Below, piece after piece: positions 55,934 through 64,000 of a stretch of DNA of 64,000 bases. Position numbers and translations under genes: made by a program. Position 1 is the first letter of the stretch. Each line of letters starts with the position of its first letter. This stretch comes from Rhizobium etli CFN 42 (GTDB lineage Bacteria; Pseudomonadota; Alphaproteobacteria; Rhizobiales; Rhizobiaceae): positions 1,863,001 through 1,927,000 of the forward strand of contig NC_007761.1 of assembly GCF_000092045.1 (NCBI RefSeq), given 5' to 3'. The notes under the pieces were generated by a model that was not told where the DNA came from, searched no databases, and saw nothing but the letters and a program-made list of their open reading frames with translations.

Positions 55934-56281
55934 ATGTTCATCACCACGGCATTCGCCCAGAGTGCGACCGATACCGCAACCGGTTTCGGCGGCTCCGGCT
56001 TCGAAATGATCATTCTGTTCGTGCCGCTGATGGTCGTCTGGTACTTCCTACTGATCCGTCCGCAGCGCGCCCAGGCCAAGAAGCGCGAAGAAACCCTGAA
56101 GTCGATCCGTCGCGGCGACCAGGTTGTGACCGGCGGCGGTCTCGTCGGCAAGGTGACGAAGGTCGTCGACGACAAGGAAGTCGAAGTCGAGATTGCCGAA
56201 GGTGTGCGCGTGCGCATCGTCCGCAGTGGCATTTCGGAAGTTCGCGTCAAGGGTGAACCCATCAAGGCCGACGCGGCGTAA
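55934..56281 (+). CDS. yajC: Preprotein translocase accessory subunit YajC
   Basis: A 115-aa single-pass membrane protein: hydrophobic helix (FEMIILFVPLMVVWYFLLIRPQ) and the conserved RPQRAQAKKREE ... RRGDQVVTGGGLVGKV. It associates with SecDF and YidC. First gene of the yajC-secDF unit. Confidence 0.95.
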   Translation: MFITTAFAQSATDTATGFGGSGFEMIILFVPLMVVWYFLLIRPQRAQAKKREETLKSIRRGDQVVTGGGLVGKVTKVVDDKEVEVEIAEGVRVRIVRSGISEVRVKGEPIKADAA

Positions 56282-56325
56282 CAAGCGATAGCGGCAAACC
56301 GCCGGATCGGAAGATCGTCGAGAGA

Positions 56326-58866
56326 ATGTTGCATTTTTCCCGCTGGAAAACACTTCTGATTTGGCTGGTTGCGTTTGCGGCCGTCGTCATCGCTGCGCCC
56401 AATCTCCTGAGCGAGGCACAGCGTGCCTCGCTGCCGGACTGGCTGCGACACGATCGCGTGGTGCTCGGCCTCGATCTGCAGGGCGGTTCGCATATCGTGC
56501 TGAAGGTCGAGCGTTCCGATATCGCCAAGGATCGCCTGGAAGAGGCAGTCGCGAATGTGCGCAACGCGCTGCGCGGCGCCGGCATCCGCTATACCGGGCT
56601 GACCGGCAACGACCGAACCGTTAGTGTCCGGATCACCGATCCTGCTGAGACGCAGAAAGCGGTCGATCGTCTGAAATCCCTGACGACGACCGGCAGAGAT
56701 TCCGCGCCTGGGCTCGCCCTGCAGGAGGGCGGCGAGGGGCAGCTTGCGCTGCAGATTTCCGACGCCGGCATTACCGCTGACGTTGCCTCCGCCCGGGCCC
56801 GCTCGCTCGATATCGTCGGCCGCCGCATCGCCGGATTTGGCTATGGGAATTTCCTCGTTCGTCCCGAGGGCGACGACCGGATCATCGTGCAGGTGCTGGG
56901 ATCGGTCGATGCCGAGCGTCTGAAGAATCTCCTCAATCAGCCGGCCAAGCTTTCTTTTCATTTGATCGATGAAAGCATATCAGGGCAGGAGGCGCTGAAC
57001 GGCCGCTGGCCGGCGACATCGCAGGTGCTCTATTCGCTGGACGATCCGCCGGTTCCCTATCTCGTCGATCGCACGGCTTTCGCCAACGCCGGCAACATGG
57101 TCGATATCCAGCCGGTCGTCGATCCGCAGACGCAGGATACCTCCATCGCCTATCGTCTCGATGCGGAAGGCACCAAACGGTTGGCTGAGGTCACGGGACA
57201 GAATATTGGCAAGCACCTTGCCATCGTCTTCGACGATCAGGTCATGTCGGCGCCGGTTATCGATGCCGCGATCACCAATGGTGAAGGCCGGATATCGGCG
57301 AATTTCTCCGAAGACGGTGTTCGCGACCTTGCCGTGATGCTGCGCGCCGGCGCCTTGCCGGCGACGCTGACGAGCGTCGAGGAGCGCAGCGTCAGCCCGA
57401 CCTTCGGCGCCGATTCCATCTTTTCCGGCCTGGTTGCCGGCCTCATCGCCGTCGTATTGGTCGCAGCGCTGATGATCGCGCTCTACCGCATCCTCGGCGT
57501 CATTGCTATCGTTTCGCTCTTCTTCAATCTGATCCTCATTATCGCGGCACTCAGCCTTGCCGGCGCGACTCTCACCTTGCCCGGCATTGCCGGCATCGTG
57601 CTCATCGTCGGCATGGCGGTCGATTCGAACGTGCTGATTTACGAGCGCATCCGCGAAGAAGAGAAAACCGCCCATTCCTTTGCCGACGCCGTCGGTCGGG
57701 GTTTTTCGCGTGCCTTTGCGACGATCGTCGATGCGAATGTCACGATCTTTATCGCCGCCATCATTCTCTTTTTCCTCGGCAGCGAATCAATTCGGGGTTT
57801 CGCCGTGACGCTGGCGGTCGGCATTCTGACGACCGTCTTCACGGCATTCACGCTGACCCGCTCGATCGTCGCCGTCTGGCTGGCGCGGGGCCACCCCCGG
57901 CACCTGCCGAAAAGCTTCCTCACCCATCTCTTCGAGCACGCCAATATCCGGTTCATGGGGATCCGCCGCTATGTCTTCACGGCGTCGGCTGCGATCTCGC
58001 TGATCGCCATGGCGGCTTTTGCCACCGTCGGCCTGCAGCTCGGCATCGACTTCACCGGCGGCTCGCTCCTCGAGGTGACGGCGAAACAGGGTACTGCCGA
58101 CATCGCCGATCTCAGATCGCGCCTTAACGATCTCAATCTCGGCGAGGTCGGCGTCGAGGGCACCGGCGGGCCGGCGAATGCGCGGATCCGCATCGCGTCC
58201 CAGGGCGGCGGCGAGAATGCCGAGCAATCGGCAGTGACGCTGGTGCGCGGCGAGCTCGAGACGGATTACGATTTCCGCCGCGTCGAGGTCGTCGGCCCCG
58301 CCATCTCGGGCGAATTGACGATGATGGCGACGCTCGGTGTCGCGGCCGCACTCGCGGCGATCCTGCTCTACATCTGGATCCGCTTCGAATGGCAGTTCGC
58401 CGTCGGCGCCATCATTGCCACACTGCACGACGTCGTCATCATCCTCGGTCTGTTCGTGCTGACCGGCATCGAGTTCAACCTGACGAGCATCGCCGCCGTT
58501 CTGACCATCGTCGGTTACTCCCTGAACGACACGGTCGTTGTCTATGATCGGATGCGCGAGAATCTTGAACGATACAGGAAGATGCCGCTGCCGATCCTGA
58601 TCGATGCCTCGATCAATCAGACATTGTCGCGCACCGTCCTGACGGCGGCGACGACGTTGCTCGCCTTGCTGGCGCTCTATCTGTTCGGCGGCGACGTCGT
58701 CCGCTCCTTCTCCTTTACGATGCTCCTCGGAGTCGCTCTCGGCTCTTTCTCTTCGATCTATATCGCTGCTCCCGTGTTGATCGTCTTCCGGCTGCGGCCG
58801 GAGGCTACCGACGGAGAAGAGGGCAACAAGACGGATGCTGGTGTAAAATCCGGCACGGTGGTTTGA
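56326..58866 (+). CDS. secDF: Fused protein-export membrane protein SecDF
   Basis: An 846-aa fusion of SecD (1-530) and SecF (540-846). SecD part: LGLDLQGGSHIVLKVER, the P1 periplasmic domain, then GMAVDSNVLIYERIREE. SecF part: LQLGIDFTGGSLLEV, then GYSLNDTVVVYDRMREN and the RT-rich SINQTLSRTVLTA. Twelve membrane helices in total. It uses the proton gradient to drive late steps of Sec export. A single-chain SecDF is usual in Rhizobiales. Confidence 0.96.
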   Translation: MLHFSRWKTLLIWLVAFAAVVIAAPNLLSEAQRASLPDWLRHDRVVLGLDLQGGSHIVLKVERSDIAKDRLEEAVANVRNALRGAGIRYTGLTGNDRTVSVRITDPAETQKAVDRLKSLTTTGRDSAPGLALQEGGEGQLALQISDAGITADVASARARSLDIVGRRIAGFGYGNFLVRPEGDDRIIVQVLGSVDAERLKNLLNQPAKLSFHLIDESISGQEALNGRWPATSQVLYSLDDPPVPYLVDRTAFANAGNMVDIQPVVDPQTQDTSIAYRLDAEGTKRLAEVTGQNIGKHLAIVFDDQVMSAPVIDAAITNGEGRISANFSEDGVRDLAVMLRAGALPATLTSVEERSVSPTFGADSIFSGLVAGLIAVVLVAALMIALYRILGVIAIVSLFFNLILIIAALSLAGATLTLPGIAGIVLIVGMAVDSNVLIYERIREEEKTAHSFADAVGRGFSRAFATIVDANVTIFIAAIILFFLGSESIRGFAVTLAVGILTTVFTAFTLTRSIVAVWLARGHPRHLPKSFLTHLFEHANIRFMGIRRYVFTASAAISLIAMAAFATVGLQLGIDFTGGSLLEVTAKQGTADIADLRSRLNDLNLGEVGVEGTGGPANARIRIASQGGGENAEQSAVTLVRGELETDYDFRRVEVVGPAISGELTMMATLGVAAALAAILLYIWIRFEWQFAVGAIIATLHDVVIILGLFVLTGIEFNLTSIAAVLTIVGYSLNDTVVVYDRMRENLERYRKMPLPILIDASINQTLSRTVLTAATTLLALLALYLFGGDVVRSFSFTMLLGVALGSFSSIYIAAPVLIVFRLRPEATDGEEGNKTDAGVKSGTVV

Positions 58867-58870
58867 AAAC

Positions 58871-59257
58871 ATGGCAAAAGGCATAGAAATCCGCGCGGCG
58901 CATTTTCCGGGCCGGGCTCCGATCGACACCTACGGCAATGGCGGTTTCCGTTTTGCCGACATGTCGCATCGCGGCTCGATCCTTTGCCTGCCCTCCGGCA
59001 TTTACGGCTGGGACATGGACATGTCGAAGCCGCTGTCGCCTGAAAACTTCCGCCGGGTGCTTGATGAGGCTGATGATATCGAGGTTCTGCTCGTCGGCAC
59101 CGGAACCGAGCTTCGCCGTCTGCCCGAGGAATTGAAACAGGCGCTGAAGGCGCGCGGCATTTCTTCCGATCCGATGAGCACGGGTGCTGCGGTGCGCACC
59201 TTCAACATCATGCTGTCGGAGCAGCGCGCCGTTGCCGCGGCTTTGATTGCGGTCTGA
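58871..59257 (+). CDS. Mth938-like domain protein (DUF498/NDUFAF3 type)
   Basis: A 128-aa cytoplasmic protein: YGNGGFRFADMSHRGSILCLPSG ... VEVLLVGTGTELRRLPEEL ... GISSDPMSTGAAVRTFNIM. Members of this family are related to the mitochondrial complex I assembly factor NDUFAF3. It follows secDF after 4 bp and precedes an NDUFAF6-like gene, an arrangement that hints at a shared role in complex I assembly. Confidence 0.85.
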   Translation: MAKGIEIRAAHFPGRAPIDTYGNGGFRFADMSHRGSILCLPSGIYGWDMDMSKPLSPENFRRVLDEADDIEVLLVGTGTELRRLPEELKQALKARGISSDPMSTGAAVRTFNIMLSEQRAVAAALIAV

Positions 59258-59259
59258 CG

Positions 59260-60105
59260 ATGACGGAAACCAACCAGGACATCTGCCTGGCGATGCTGCG
59301 CGACAATGATCGCGACCGCTATCTTGCTTGCCTCCTCTCACCGGAGGAAAAGCGCGGCGCGCTTGCAGCCCTTTATGCCTTCAATGCTGAGCTTGCCCGC
59401 GTGCGCGATCTCGTGCATGAACCGCTGCCCGGCGAGGTGCGGATGCAATATTGGCGCGACCTGCTGGAAGGCAGCGCGCATGGTTCGACGGCGGCCAATC
59501 CCGTCGCCGCCGGCCTTCTGAACGCGATCGAAACGCATCGCCTGCCGCGCAAGACGCTGGTCGACATGATCGACGCTCGCACCTTCGACCTCTACGACGA
59601 TCCGATGGAGACGCGGGTCTCGCTTGAAGGTTATGCCGGCGAAACGGCCTCCGCGCTGATCCAGCTCGCAAGCCTCGTGCTTTCGCCGGAGGAGGCCCCG
59701 CGATCGGCGGATGCCGCCGGCCATGCCGGCGTCGCACAGGCGATTGCCGGGCTGTTGCTGCTGATGCCGCTGCATCGCCGCCGCGGCCAGCTCTATATTC
59801 CGCTGCAGATCCTTTCCGCCACCGGGCTCGACCGCGACGCCTTCCTCGCTGGCGAAGACCGGTCGCACGTCTCCGCCGCCATCGAGGCCTTCGCTGGCCT
59901 TGGCCTTGAGCATCTGGCAAAGGCGAGAGGGGCGGGGTCGATTGCGCCGGCGGTGTTCCCTGCCTTCCTTCCCGCGACCCTGGCCGAACCGGTGCTCCTC
60001 AAGGCGCAGAGGCAGGGCGCTCTCCTGTTCGACCGGCCGCTGCAGTCGCCGCAATGGCGCCGCCAGCTCAGAATGGCGCTGGCAGCGAGCCGCCGGAAAA
60101 TCTGA
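59260..60105 (+). CDS. Squalene/phytoene synthase-family protein (NDUFAF6-like)
   Basis: A 281-aa helical protein related to phytoene/squalene synthases (YLACLLSPEEKRGALAALYAFNAELARVRDLV; MIDARTFDLYDDPMETRVSLEGYAGETASALIQL; GLEHLAKARGA). The Asp-rich motifs of true synthases are incomplete, which favours the NDUFAF6-like assembly-factor group rather than carotenoid synthesis. It starts 2 bp after the Mth938-like gene. Confidence 0.85.
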   Translation: MTETNQDICLAMLRDNDRDRYLACLLSPEEKRGALAALYAFNAELARVRDLVHEPLPGEVRMQYWRDLLEGSAHGSTAANPVAAGLLNAIETHRLPRKTLVDMIDARTFDLYDDPMETRVSLEGYAGETASALIQLASLVLSPEEAPRSADAAGHAGVAQAIAGLLLLMPLHRRRGQLYIPLQILSATGLDRDAFLAGEDRSHVSAAIEAFAGLGLEHLAKARGAGSIAPAVFPAFLPATLAEPVLLKAQRQGALLFDRPLQSPQWRRQLRMALAASRRKI

Positions 60106-60176
60106 TATCGGTCAAATTCGCGCAAGTCTCGCGCGCTACAAGATCCTCACCACTATGCTTTGAACGGAGACTCGGC

Positions 60177-60644
60177 GTGGGCATTATCGTCTGGTGCGTC
60201 CTTTTCGCCATCGTCATCTTCTTTGCTTTCGCAGCCACACGCATGGCTGCGCAGAACAAGGAGGACAGTCTGCACGACACGGGTCTGGCCATCATCGAGT
60301 TCGGCCGCGCCTTTCCCAACGAGGCGATCCGCCAGCTGCAGGCGACGGAAAACGGTCAGGCGATCTTCGTGCGCCTGCACGACAACAAGGCCGGCCTCAT
60401 GCGCAACATGACACGCCATTTCTCCTGCCATCTGATCGAGCCCGGCCGTGTGCGTGCCGTAAGCACGGAGACGGGCAGGGGGTTGATGATCGAATTTCTG
60501 GATGCGCCTAGCCACAACGGCAGGTTCGAGTTTGCTTCGCCGAAGGAGGCTTCCGAAGTGGCGCTCTGGCTGCTCGGCAATTACATCGCCGAGCCGGATA
60601 GGGATCTGCCGTCCGATAGTATTTCCGCGGCCAACAAGCAGTAG
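60177..60644 (+). CDS. Membrane-anchored hypothetical protein
   Basis: A 155-aa protein with one N-terminal membrane helix (GIIVWCVLFAIVIFFAFAATRM) and a soluble domain (GRAFPNEAIRQLQATENGQAIFVRLHDNKAGLMRNM ... FEFASPKEASEVALWLLGNY). GTG 60177 is chosen since GGAG lies 7 nt upstream. Upstream codons in the same frame overlap the preceding gene. Function unknown; conserved position next to trmFO is likely. Confidence 0.75.
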   Translation: MGIIVWCVLFAIVIFFAFAATRMAAQNKEDSLHDTGLAIIEFGRAFPNEAIRQLQATENGQAIFVRLHDNKAGLMRNMTRHFSCHLIEPGRVRAVSTETGRGLMIEFLDAPSHNGRFEFASPKEASEVALWLLGNYIAEPDRDLPSDSISAANKQ

Positions 60645-60653
60645 ACCGGCTGC

Positions 60654-62087
60654 TTAGGCTCTTTCGGCAAGGGTCCGTGTCTGACCGAGCCAGGCGGCGC
60701 AGTCTGCAAGCGCGCGACGTGCGATCAACTGCCGTTTCATGATCGTTTTGTCCTTGCCGCGAAAGCGCTTGACGCCCTCGGGCTTGACGATCGAGCCCGG
60801 CTCGAGCTCGGGAAACAGCCCGAAATTGATGTTCATCGGCTGGAACGACCTCTTGCCCGGCTCCTCGTCGGTGACGATATGCCCGCCGGTGATGTGACCG
60901 AGTAGCGAGCCCAGCGCCGTCGTCGCCGGCGGCAGCGAGATTGCTTCGCCCTTGCGTTCGGCGGCGGCGAAACGTCCGGCCATCAGCCCGACGCTGGCGC
61001 TTTCCACATACCCCTCGCAGCCGGTGATCTGGCCGGCAAAACGCAGGCCCGGCCGTGATTTCAGCGTCAGCGACGGATCGAGCAGGGTGGGGGAATTGAT
61101 GTAGGTGTTGCGGTGCAGGCCGCCGAGCCGGGCGAATTCGGCATTTTCCAGGCCGGGAATCATCCGAAAGATTTCCGCCTGCGCGCCATATTTCAGCTTC
61201 GTCTGGAAACCTACCATGTTGTAGAGCGTGCCGAGCGCATTGTCCTGCCGCAGTTGCACGACGGCATAGGCCTTGACGGTCGGGTTGTGCGCGTTCGTCA
61301 GCCCCATCGGCTTCATCGGCCCGTGGCGCAGTGTCTCGCGGCCGCGCTCCGCCATGACCTCGATCGGCAGGCAGCCATCGAAATAGGGGGTGCCTTCCCA
61401 TTCCTTGAAACCAACCGTGTCGCCTGCGATCAACGCGTTGACGAAGGCATTGTATTGCGCTTCGTCCATCGGGCAGTTGATGTAATCCTTGCCGGTGCCA
61501 CCGGGGCCAACCTTGTCGTAGCGCGACTGATACCAGCAGATATCCATGTCAATGCTCTCTCGGTAGACGATCGGCGCGATAGCGTCGAAGAAGGCGAGCG
61601 AATCCTCGCCTGTCTCCGCCTGGATGGCGGCAGCGAGCGACGGCGCCGTCAGCGGTCCGGTCGCGACGATGGCGAGATCCCAATCGCTTGGCGGCAGGCC
61701 GGTGATCTCTTCGCGCATGACAGTGATGAGCGGGTGGTCGTGGATGGCGCGGGTCACGGCATCCGAAAAGCCGTCGCGATCGACGGCGAGCGCGCCGCCG
61801 GCCGGTACCTGGTGGCGGTCGGCAGCGGCCATGATCAGCGAGCCGGCCATGCGCATTTCCGCATGGATGACGCCGACGGCGTTGCTGGTCGCATCATCGG
61901 AACGGAAGGAATTGGAGCAGACGAGTTCGGCAAGACCGTCGGTCTTGTGCGCATCCGTGCCGCGCACGCCGCGCATTTCATGCAGAATGACGGGAACGCC
62001 CGCACTGGCGATCTGCCACGCGGCTTCCGAACCGGCAAGCCCGCCGCCGACGACATGGATAGGGGAGTAGGAGGAGATTATGTCCAT
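60654..62087 (-). CDS. trmFO: Methylenetetrahydrofolate-tRNA-(uracil-5)-methyltransferase TrmFO
   Basis: A 477-aa FAD and folate-dependent enzyme that forms m5U54 in tRNA. The FAD-binding motif is [32 protein letters not shown] and [29 protein letters not shown] are TrmFO (GidA-like) hallmarks. Full length. It converges on the preceding gene with 9 bp between them. Confidence 0.96.
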   Translation of the reverse strand: MDIISSYSPIHVVGGGLAGSEAAWQIASAGVPVILHEMRGVRGTDAHKTDGLAELVCSNSFRSDDATSNAVGVIHAEMRMAGSLIMAAADRHQVPAGGALAVDRDGFSDAVTRAIHDHPLITVMREEITGLPPSDWDLAIVATGPLTAPSLAAAIQAETGEDSLAFFDAIAPIVYRESIDMDICWYQSRYDKVGPGGTGKDYINCPMDEAQYNAFVNALIAGDTVGFKEWEGTPYFDGCLPIEVMAERGRETLRHGPMKPMGLTNAHNPTVKAYAVVQLRQDNALGTLYNMVGFQTKLKYGAQAEIFRMIPGLENAEFARLGGLHRNTYINSPTLLDPSLTLKSRPGLRFAGQITGCEGYVESASVGLMAGRFAAAERKGEAISLPPATTALGSLLGHITGGHIVTDEEPGKRSFQPMNINFGLFPELEPGSIVKPEGVKRFRGKDKTIMKRQLIARRALADCAAWLGQTRTLAERA

Positions 62088-62133
62088 TCCGGGCTGATAT
62101 CATGTCGGCAGGTGCGATCCAACACCCCGGAAT

Positions 62134-62160
62134 CAAAAACGGCGCCCCTGATGGCGCCGT
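62134..62160 (-). terminator. Terminator of the first DUF1127 gene
   Basis: ACGGCGCC / GGCGCCGT stem (62160-62139), loop of 6 nt, then TTTTTG on the minus strand. Confidence 0.85.
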
Positions 62161-62192
62161 CTTGAAACGTCGTGCCCGTTGCCAGACCGCGA

Positions 62193-62336
62193 TTAGCGGA
62201 AAGAGCGGGATGCGATGTTGCGGATGTCGTAGCGGCTGACGCCGATATCGGACAGAGTCTGGTTCGACAGGCTGCCGAGTTCATTGAGCGTACGACGATA
62301 GCTGAGCCAGCTTTTTGCGATGCGGATCGGGTTCAT
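62193..62336 (-). CDS. DUF1127 small protein 1
   Basis: A 47-aa basic protein: IRIAKSWLSYRRTLNELGSL with SDIGVSRYDIRNIA, the DUF1127 pattern (L-x-x-L-D-x-x-L-x-D-I-G-x-x-R). GAGGAAG lies before the ATG. DUF1127 proteins are small, Arg-rich and found all over Alphaproteobacteria; some bind RNA (CcaF1 in Rhodobacter). It has its own terminator. Confidence 0.9.
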   Translation of the reverse strand: MNPIRIAKSWLSYRRTLNELGSLSNQTLSDIGVSRYDIRNIASRSFR

Positions 62337-62426
62337 TGTCTTCTTCCTCGAACAAATGTCCGCGGGACGGCGGGATCGCCTGTCTCTCTGCGGTTGATGT
62401 TTATATAGGCGATATCGGTCGCATTG

Positions 62427-62435
62427 TGCAGTGCA
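62427..62435. promoter_or_regulatory. TGCAGTGCA box before DUF1127 gene 1
   Basis: TGCAGTGCA, a near-palindrome also found at 63457-63465 in the window. It lies about 90 bp before the DUF1127 start, just upstream of a TATATA. It resembles TGCA-rich sites of PhaR/PraR-type regulators, but this is inferred. Confidence 0.4.
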
Positions 62436-62559
62436 AATAAAAGGCGTCTGCCATGCAATTGTGCACGATGATGCTCGCAATTTGAGCGGTGAATGTTTTT
62501 TAAGCGGGCGGAAGAGAGCTGGGAAGCTAGCAACCGGAGCGGCAGTGGATTGCTTGCAA

Positions 62560-62638
62560 AAGAAAACGCCCGCTGGGATGCAGCGGGCGTTTCAATCATT
62601 GGCGGATCTGCTTGGGAGGAAGCGGCGATCGCCTTGAA
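62560..62638 (-). ncRNA. C-rich structured RNA in the DUF1127 3' UTR (cuckoo-type), with terminator
   Basis: Directly after the DUF1127 stop codon the minus strand folds into SL1: TTCAA/TTGAA (62638-62634, 62595-62591), GGCGATC/GATCCGCC, and GCTT/AAGC around the loop CCTCCC (62619-62614). A perfect 12-bp terminator stem (62592-62564) and a T-rich tail follow. Rhodobacter CcsR 'cuckoo' sRNAs have this design: DUF1127 gene, then hairpins with C-rich anti-Shine-Dalgarno loops. Whether it is cut from the mRNA cannot be seen. Confidence 0.65.
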
Positions 62639-62785
62639 TTAGCGAGAAGAAGCCTCACGGGCAACGCGGTGGATGTCTGAACGGTCGATGCCGAGGTCAT
62701 GCAATTCGCGGTTGGTCATGCGACCGAGTTCCGTGACGGTCTGACGATACTTGCGCCAGTTGTTGAAAGAGCGAGTGATGTTCAT
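62639..62785 (-). CDS. DUF1127 small protein 2
   Basis: A 48-aa protein: MNITRSFNNWRKYRQTVTEL with NRELHDLGIDRSDIHRVA, a clear DUF1127 pattern with more His and Asn than protein 1. The stop lies next to the C-rich 3' structured RNA. The position resembles the CcaF1-CcsR arrangement in Rhodobacter. Confidence 0.9.
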   Translation of the reverse strand: MNITRSFNNWRKYRQTVTELGRMTNRELHDLGIDRSDIHRVAREASSR

Positions 62786-63240
62786 GTTAAGCCCCTTTCC
62801 GAGGGTTTGATCTGCCAGCAGCCACCGATCGGCGCTGACCTCTATTTGATGGCTGGAATATATGTTGCGGTGCGAAGAAGGAAAACAGACAAGTTTTCAG
62901 GTCACCTATGCGACGGATGCAATGCTTTACGCAAACTTACCGCAGTCTGGTCAACGAATAGGCAAAGTGACTTGAGCGAGTACTCGACCTTTGAGGCGGG
63001 TAGAGAGGCAGCGATGAGGAAATATCCGCCTTTGGCGGGTCATGCGCTGAACAGGCGGTTCGTCGCCGGTTCGACAGCCCGTCAGTCGTTGCGATGGCCC
63101 TGCGAAGCGGCGCGACCACGAATGCGACGCCGCGGCCTGATGCGAAGAAAAATCCGCTGGACTTGCTTTCCCAGCGCCACAGAGTAGCCCGCGACGGATG
63201 TGCTAACGCCTTGAGCTCACGCATTTTTCTGTCATTGCAT
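62786..63240. other. Gene-poor stretch upstream of DUF1127 gene 2
   Basis: Several open frames cross this region, but they lack ribosome binding sites and domains. On the minus strand it should hold the DUF1127 gene 2 promoter (CATATATT near 62862 could be part of it). Nothing else is recognised. Confidence 0.45.
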
Positions 63241-63360
63241 AAAACGCCCGCCGGGGGAGGATCCGGCGGGCGCATTATAGCGACTGGCAACTGGGAGGAG
63301 GAGTGTTGCCAGTCCATCGCAGCGCGCTTGGGAGGAGGAGTGCGCGGCTGCGAATCTCGA
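63241..63360 (-). ncRNA. Alpha-r14/NfeR1-like sRNA with anti-Shine-Dalgarno loops
   Basis: Three hairpins lie in a row on the minus strand. SL-A (63352-63318) pairs CGCAGC/GCTGCG and GCGC/GCGC around a loop with CTCCTCCTCCC. SL-B (63314-63282) has a perfect 9-bp GACTGGCAA/TTGCCAGTC stem and the same CCTCCTCCC motif in its loop. SL-C (63272-63245) is a 10-bp terminator stem whose loop is also C-rich (ATCCTCCC), followed by TTTT. CCTCCTCCC loops define the alpha-r14 family (NfeR1 in Sinorhizobium). The 5' end is approximate. Confidence 0.82.
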
Positions 63361-63683
63361 CACGGACAAATAATCCGCGGGCGTCCGGCAGTGCCGGGCC
63401 GGGGCGCCATCCCCGTGCTTCGATGTGTCGGTAAATAGTATGACTAATTGATATTTTGCAGTGCAATATTTACATGAGAGGCATGCAGATTGCGCATACC
63501 TAGTCCTTCATATGCGCATATTGGCAGTTCCGACGTTAGCGCCCGGTTAACACCTGACCCAAATTAGACCAATGAGGAATTTGCATATTTGGAGCCCAGG
63601 CGTTTGCGAAGCCGCCTGCTGCGTCTATAAATGTCGATAGCCGCAGCGCCGGAGCCAGCGTTGCGGAACTGAGGGGTGCAAGC
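63361..63683. other. Intergenic region with short palindromes
   Basis: No gene is seen. It holds the sRNA promoter region (ATTATTT near 63370), a CCGGCA-g-TGCCGG palindrome (63385-63397), a second TGCAGTGCA box (63457-63465), and TGCGCATA / TATGCGCA (63491-63498, 63511-63518). Confidence 0.5.
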
Positions 63684-64000
63684 ATGTATCGCGGCAGATT
63701 GGAGCGGGATCTCTCGCTTTGGGTGGGCAAGGGTCTGCTTGGAGCGGAAACGGCCGGCGCGCTTCTCGCCGAATATGACAGTCGCCCGGCCAGCTTCAGC
63801 CTCGGCCGGGTGCTGATGGCGCTGGCGGCGGTGCTGCTTGCTGCTGCCGTTCTGCTGGTCGTCGCCTCCAATTGGGAGGCCATTCCGCGCCTCGTTCGCG
63901 TCGGCGCCATCCTCGCTCTGATCTGGGCGGTGCATATTGCCGCCGCCCTAATGCTCGCCCGCGGTGCGGCAGCCGCCGCAGGCGGACTGCTGGTCGTCGG
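63684..64000 (+). CDS. DUF2157-like membrane protein, 3' end outside the window
   Basis: The visible 105 residues start MYRGRLERDLSLWVGKGLL, a soluble segment with alternating Gly/Ala (LGAETAGALLAEYDSR), then the first hydrophobic helices (VLMALAAVLLAAAVLLVVASNW; VGAILALIWAVHIAAALML). The pattern, with WEAIPRLVRV, fits DUF2157. The upstream ribosome binding site is GAGGGG. Function unknown. Confidence 0.75.
   Translation, partial: MYRGRLERDLSLWVGKGLLGAETAGALLAEYDSRPASFSLGRVLMALAAVLLAAAVLLVVASNWEAIPRLVRVGAILALIWAVHIAAALMLARGAAAAAGGLLVV

Noticed and set aside
63094..63438. Open frames on both strands over the alpha-r14-like RNA
   Set aside because: No ribosome binding site or domain. The hairpins and C-rich loops explain the sequence better.
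1..64000. CRISPR arrays, insertion sequences, prophage or replication origin
   Set aside because: No repeat-spacer pattern, transposase, integrase or phage gene was seen. The two tRNAs have no flanking att-like duplication that I could find by eye.

Overview
The window reads as a chromosomal segment of a fast-growing Rhizobium, most likely of the R. leguminosarum/R. etli group. The grounds are high GC content, an exoR homologue, a 108-bp intergenic palindromic element of the RIME1 type, GGAAC-N17-GTT promoters typical of alphaproteobacterial EcfG sigma factors, two DUF1127 genes, an alpha-r14-type sRNA, and the core order tatABC-serS-surE-pcm-nlpD-(ATPase)-yajC-secDF. Species is inferred from gene content only.

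Layout. 1-2.2 kb: the 3' part of a short-chain dehydrogenase, a small exported protein with an EcfG-type promoter, and a HAD phosphatase. 2.2-11.3 kb: a nitrate assimilation locus on the minus strand, in transcription order nasT, nasS, a regulated leader, an MFS nitrate transporter, nirB, nirD and nasA. The leader has a perfect -24/-12 sigma-54 promoter, two hairpins with the same hexaloop AACGGC (the A1/G4 loops that ANTAR proteins bind) and a strong intrinsic terminator, as expected for NasS/NasT antitermination. 11.4-17.3 kb: a LacI-family regulator facing a sugar ABC importer (binding protein, double ATPase, two permeases), with two palindromic operators between them. 17.6-21.7 kb: 1-Cys peroxiredoxin, lytic transglycosylase, epimerase-like protein and glycerate 2-kinase.

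21.9-29.6 kb is an accessory, stress-flavoured stretch of small genes: a DUF6074-like protein, two short low-affinity-iron-permease-like proteins, a 25-aa hydrophobic microprotein with a membrane protein, a zinc-ribbon protein pair, small exported proteins and a lipoprotein, CsbD, a KTSC-like protein, tRNA-Asn, tRNA-Cys and a 33-aa microprotein. Three EcfG-type promoters lie here.

29.8-60.6 kb is core genome: pcm, popZ, valS, an OmpP1/FadL porin, exoR, xthA, erpA, a dGTPase, argS, a large SPOR protein, nagZ, scpAB, tatABC, serS, surE, a second pcm, a LysM/LytM lipoprotein, a DUF815-like ATPase, yajC, secDF, an Mth938-like protein and a squalene/phytoene-synthase-like protein. These serve translation, chromosome segregation, envelope remodelling and protein export.

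60.6-64 kb: trmFO, then two DUF1127 genes and two C-rich structured RNAs on the minus strand. One RNA lies in the 3' UTR of the second DUF1127 gene (loop CCTCCC). The other is a free-standing three-hairpin RNA with two CCTCCTCCC loops, matching alpha-r14/NfeR1 and 'cuckoo' sRNAs. The window ends inside a DUF2157-like membrane protein gene.

The most notable items are the complete NasT-responsive leader, the DUF1127/anti-Shine-Dalgarno RNA cluster, the scattered EcfG-type promoters over small genes, and two microproteins with strong ribosome binding sites.
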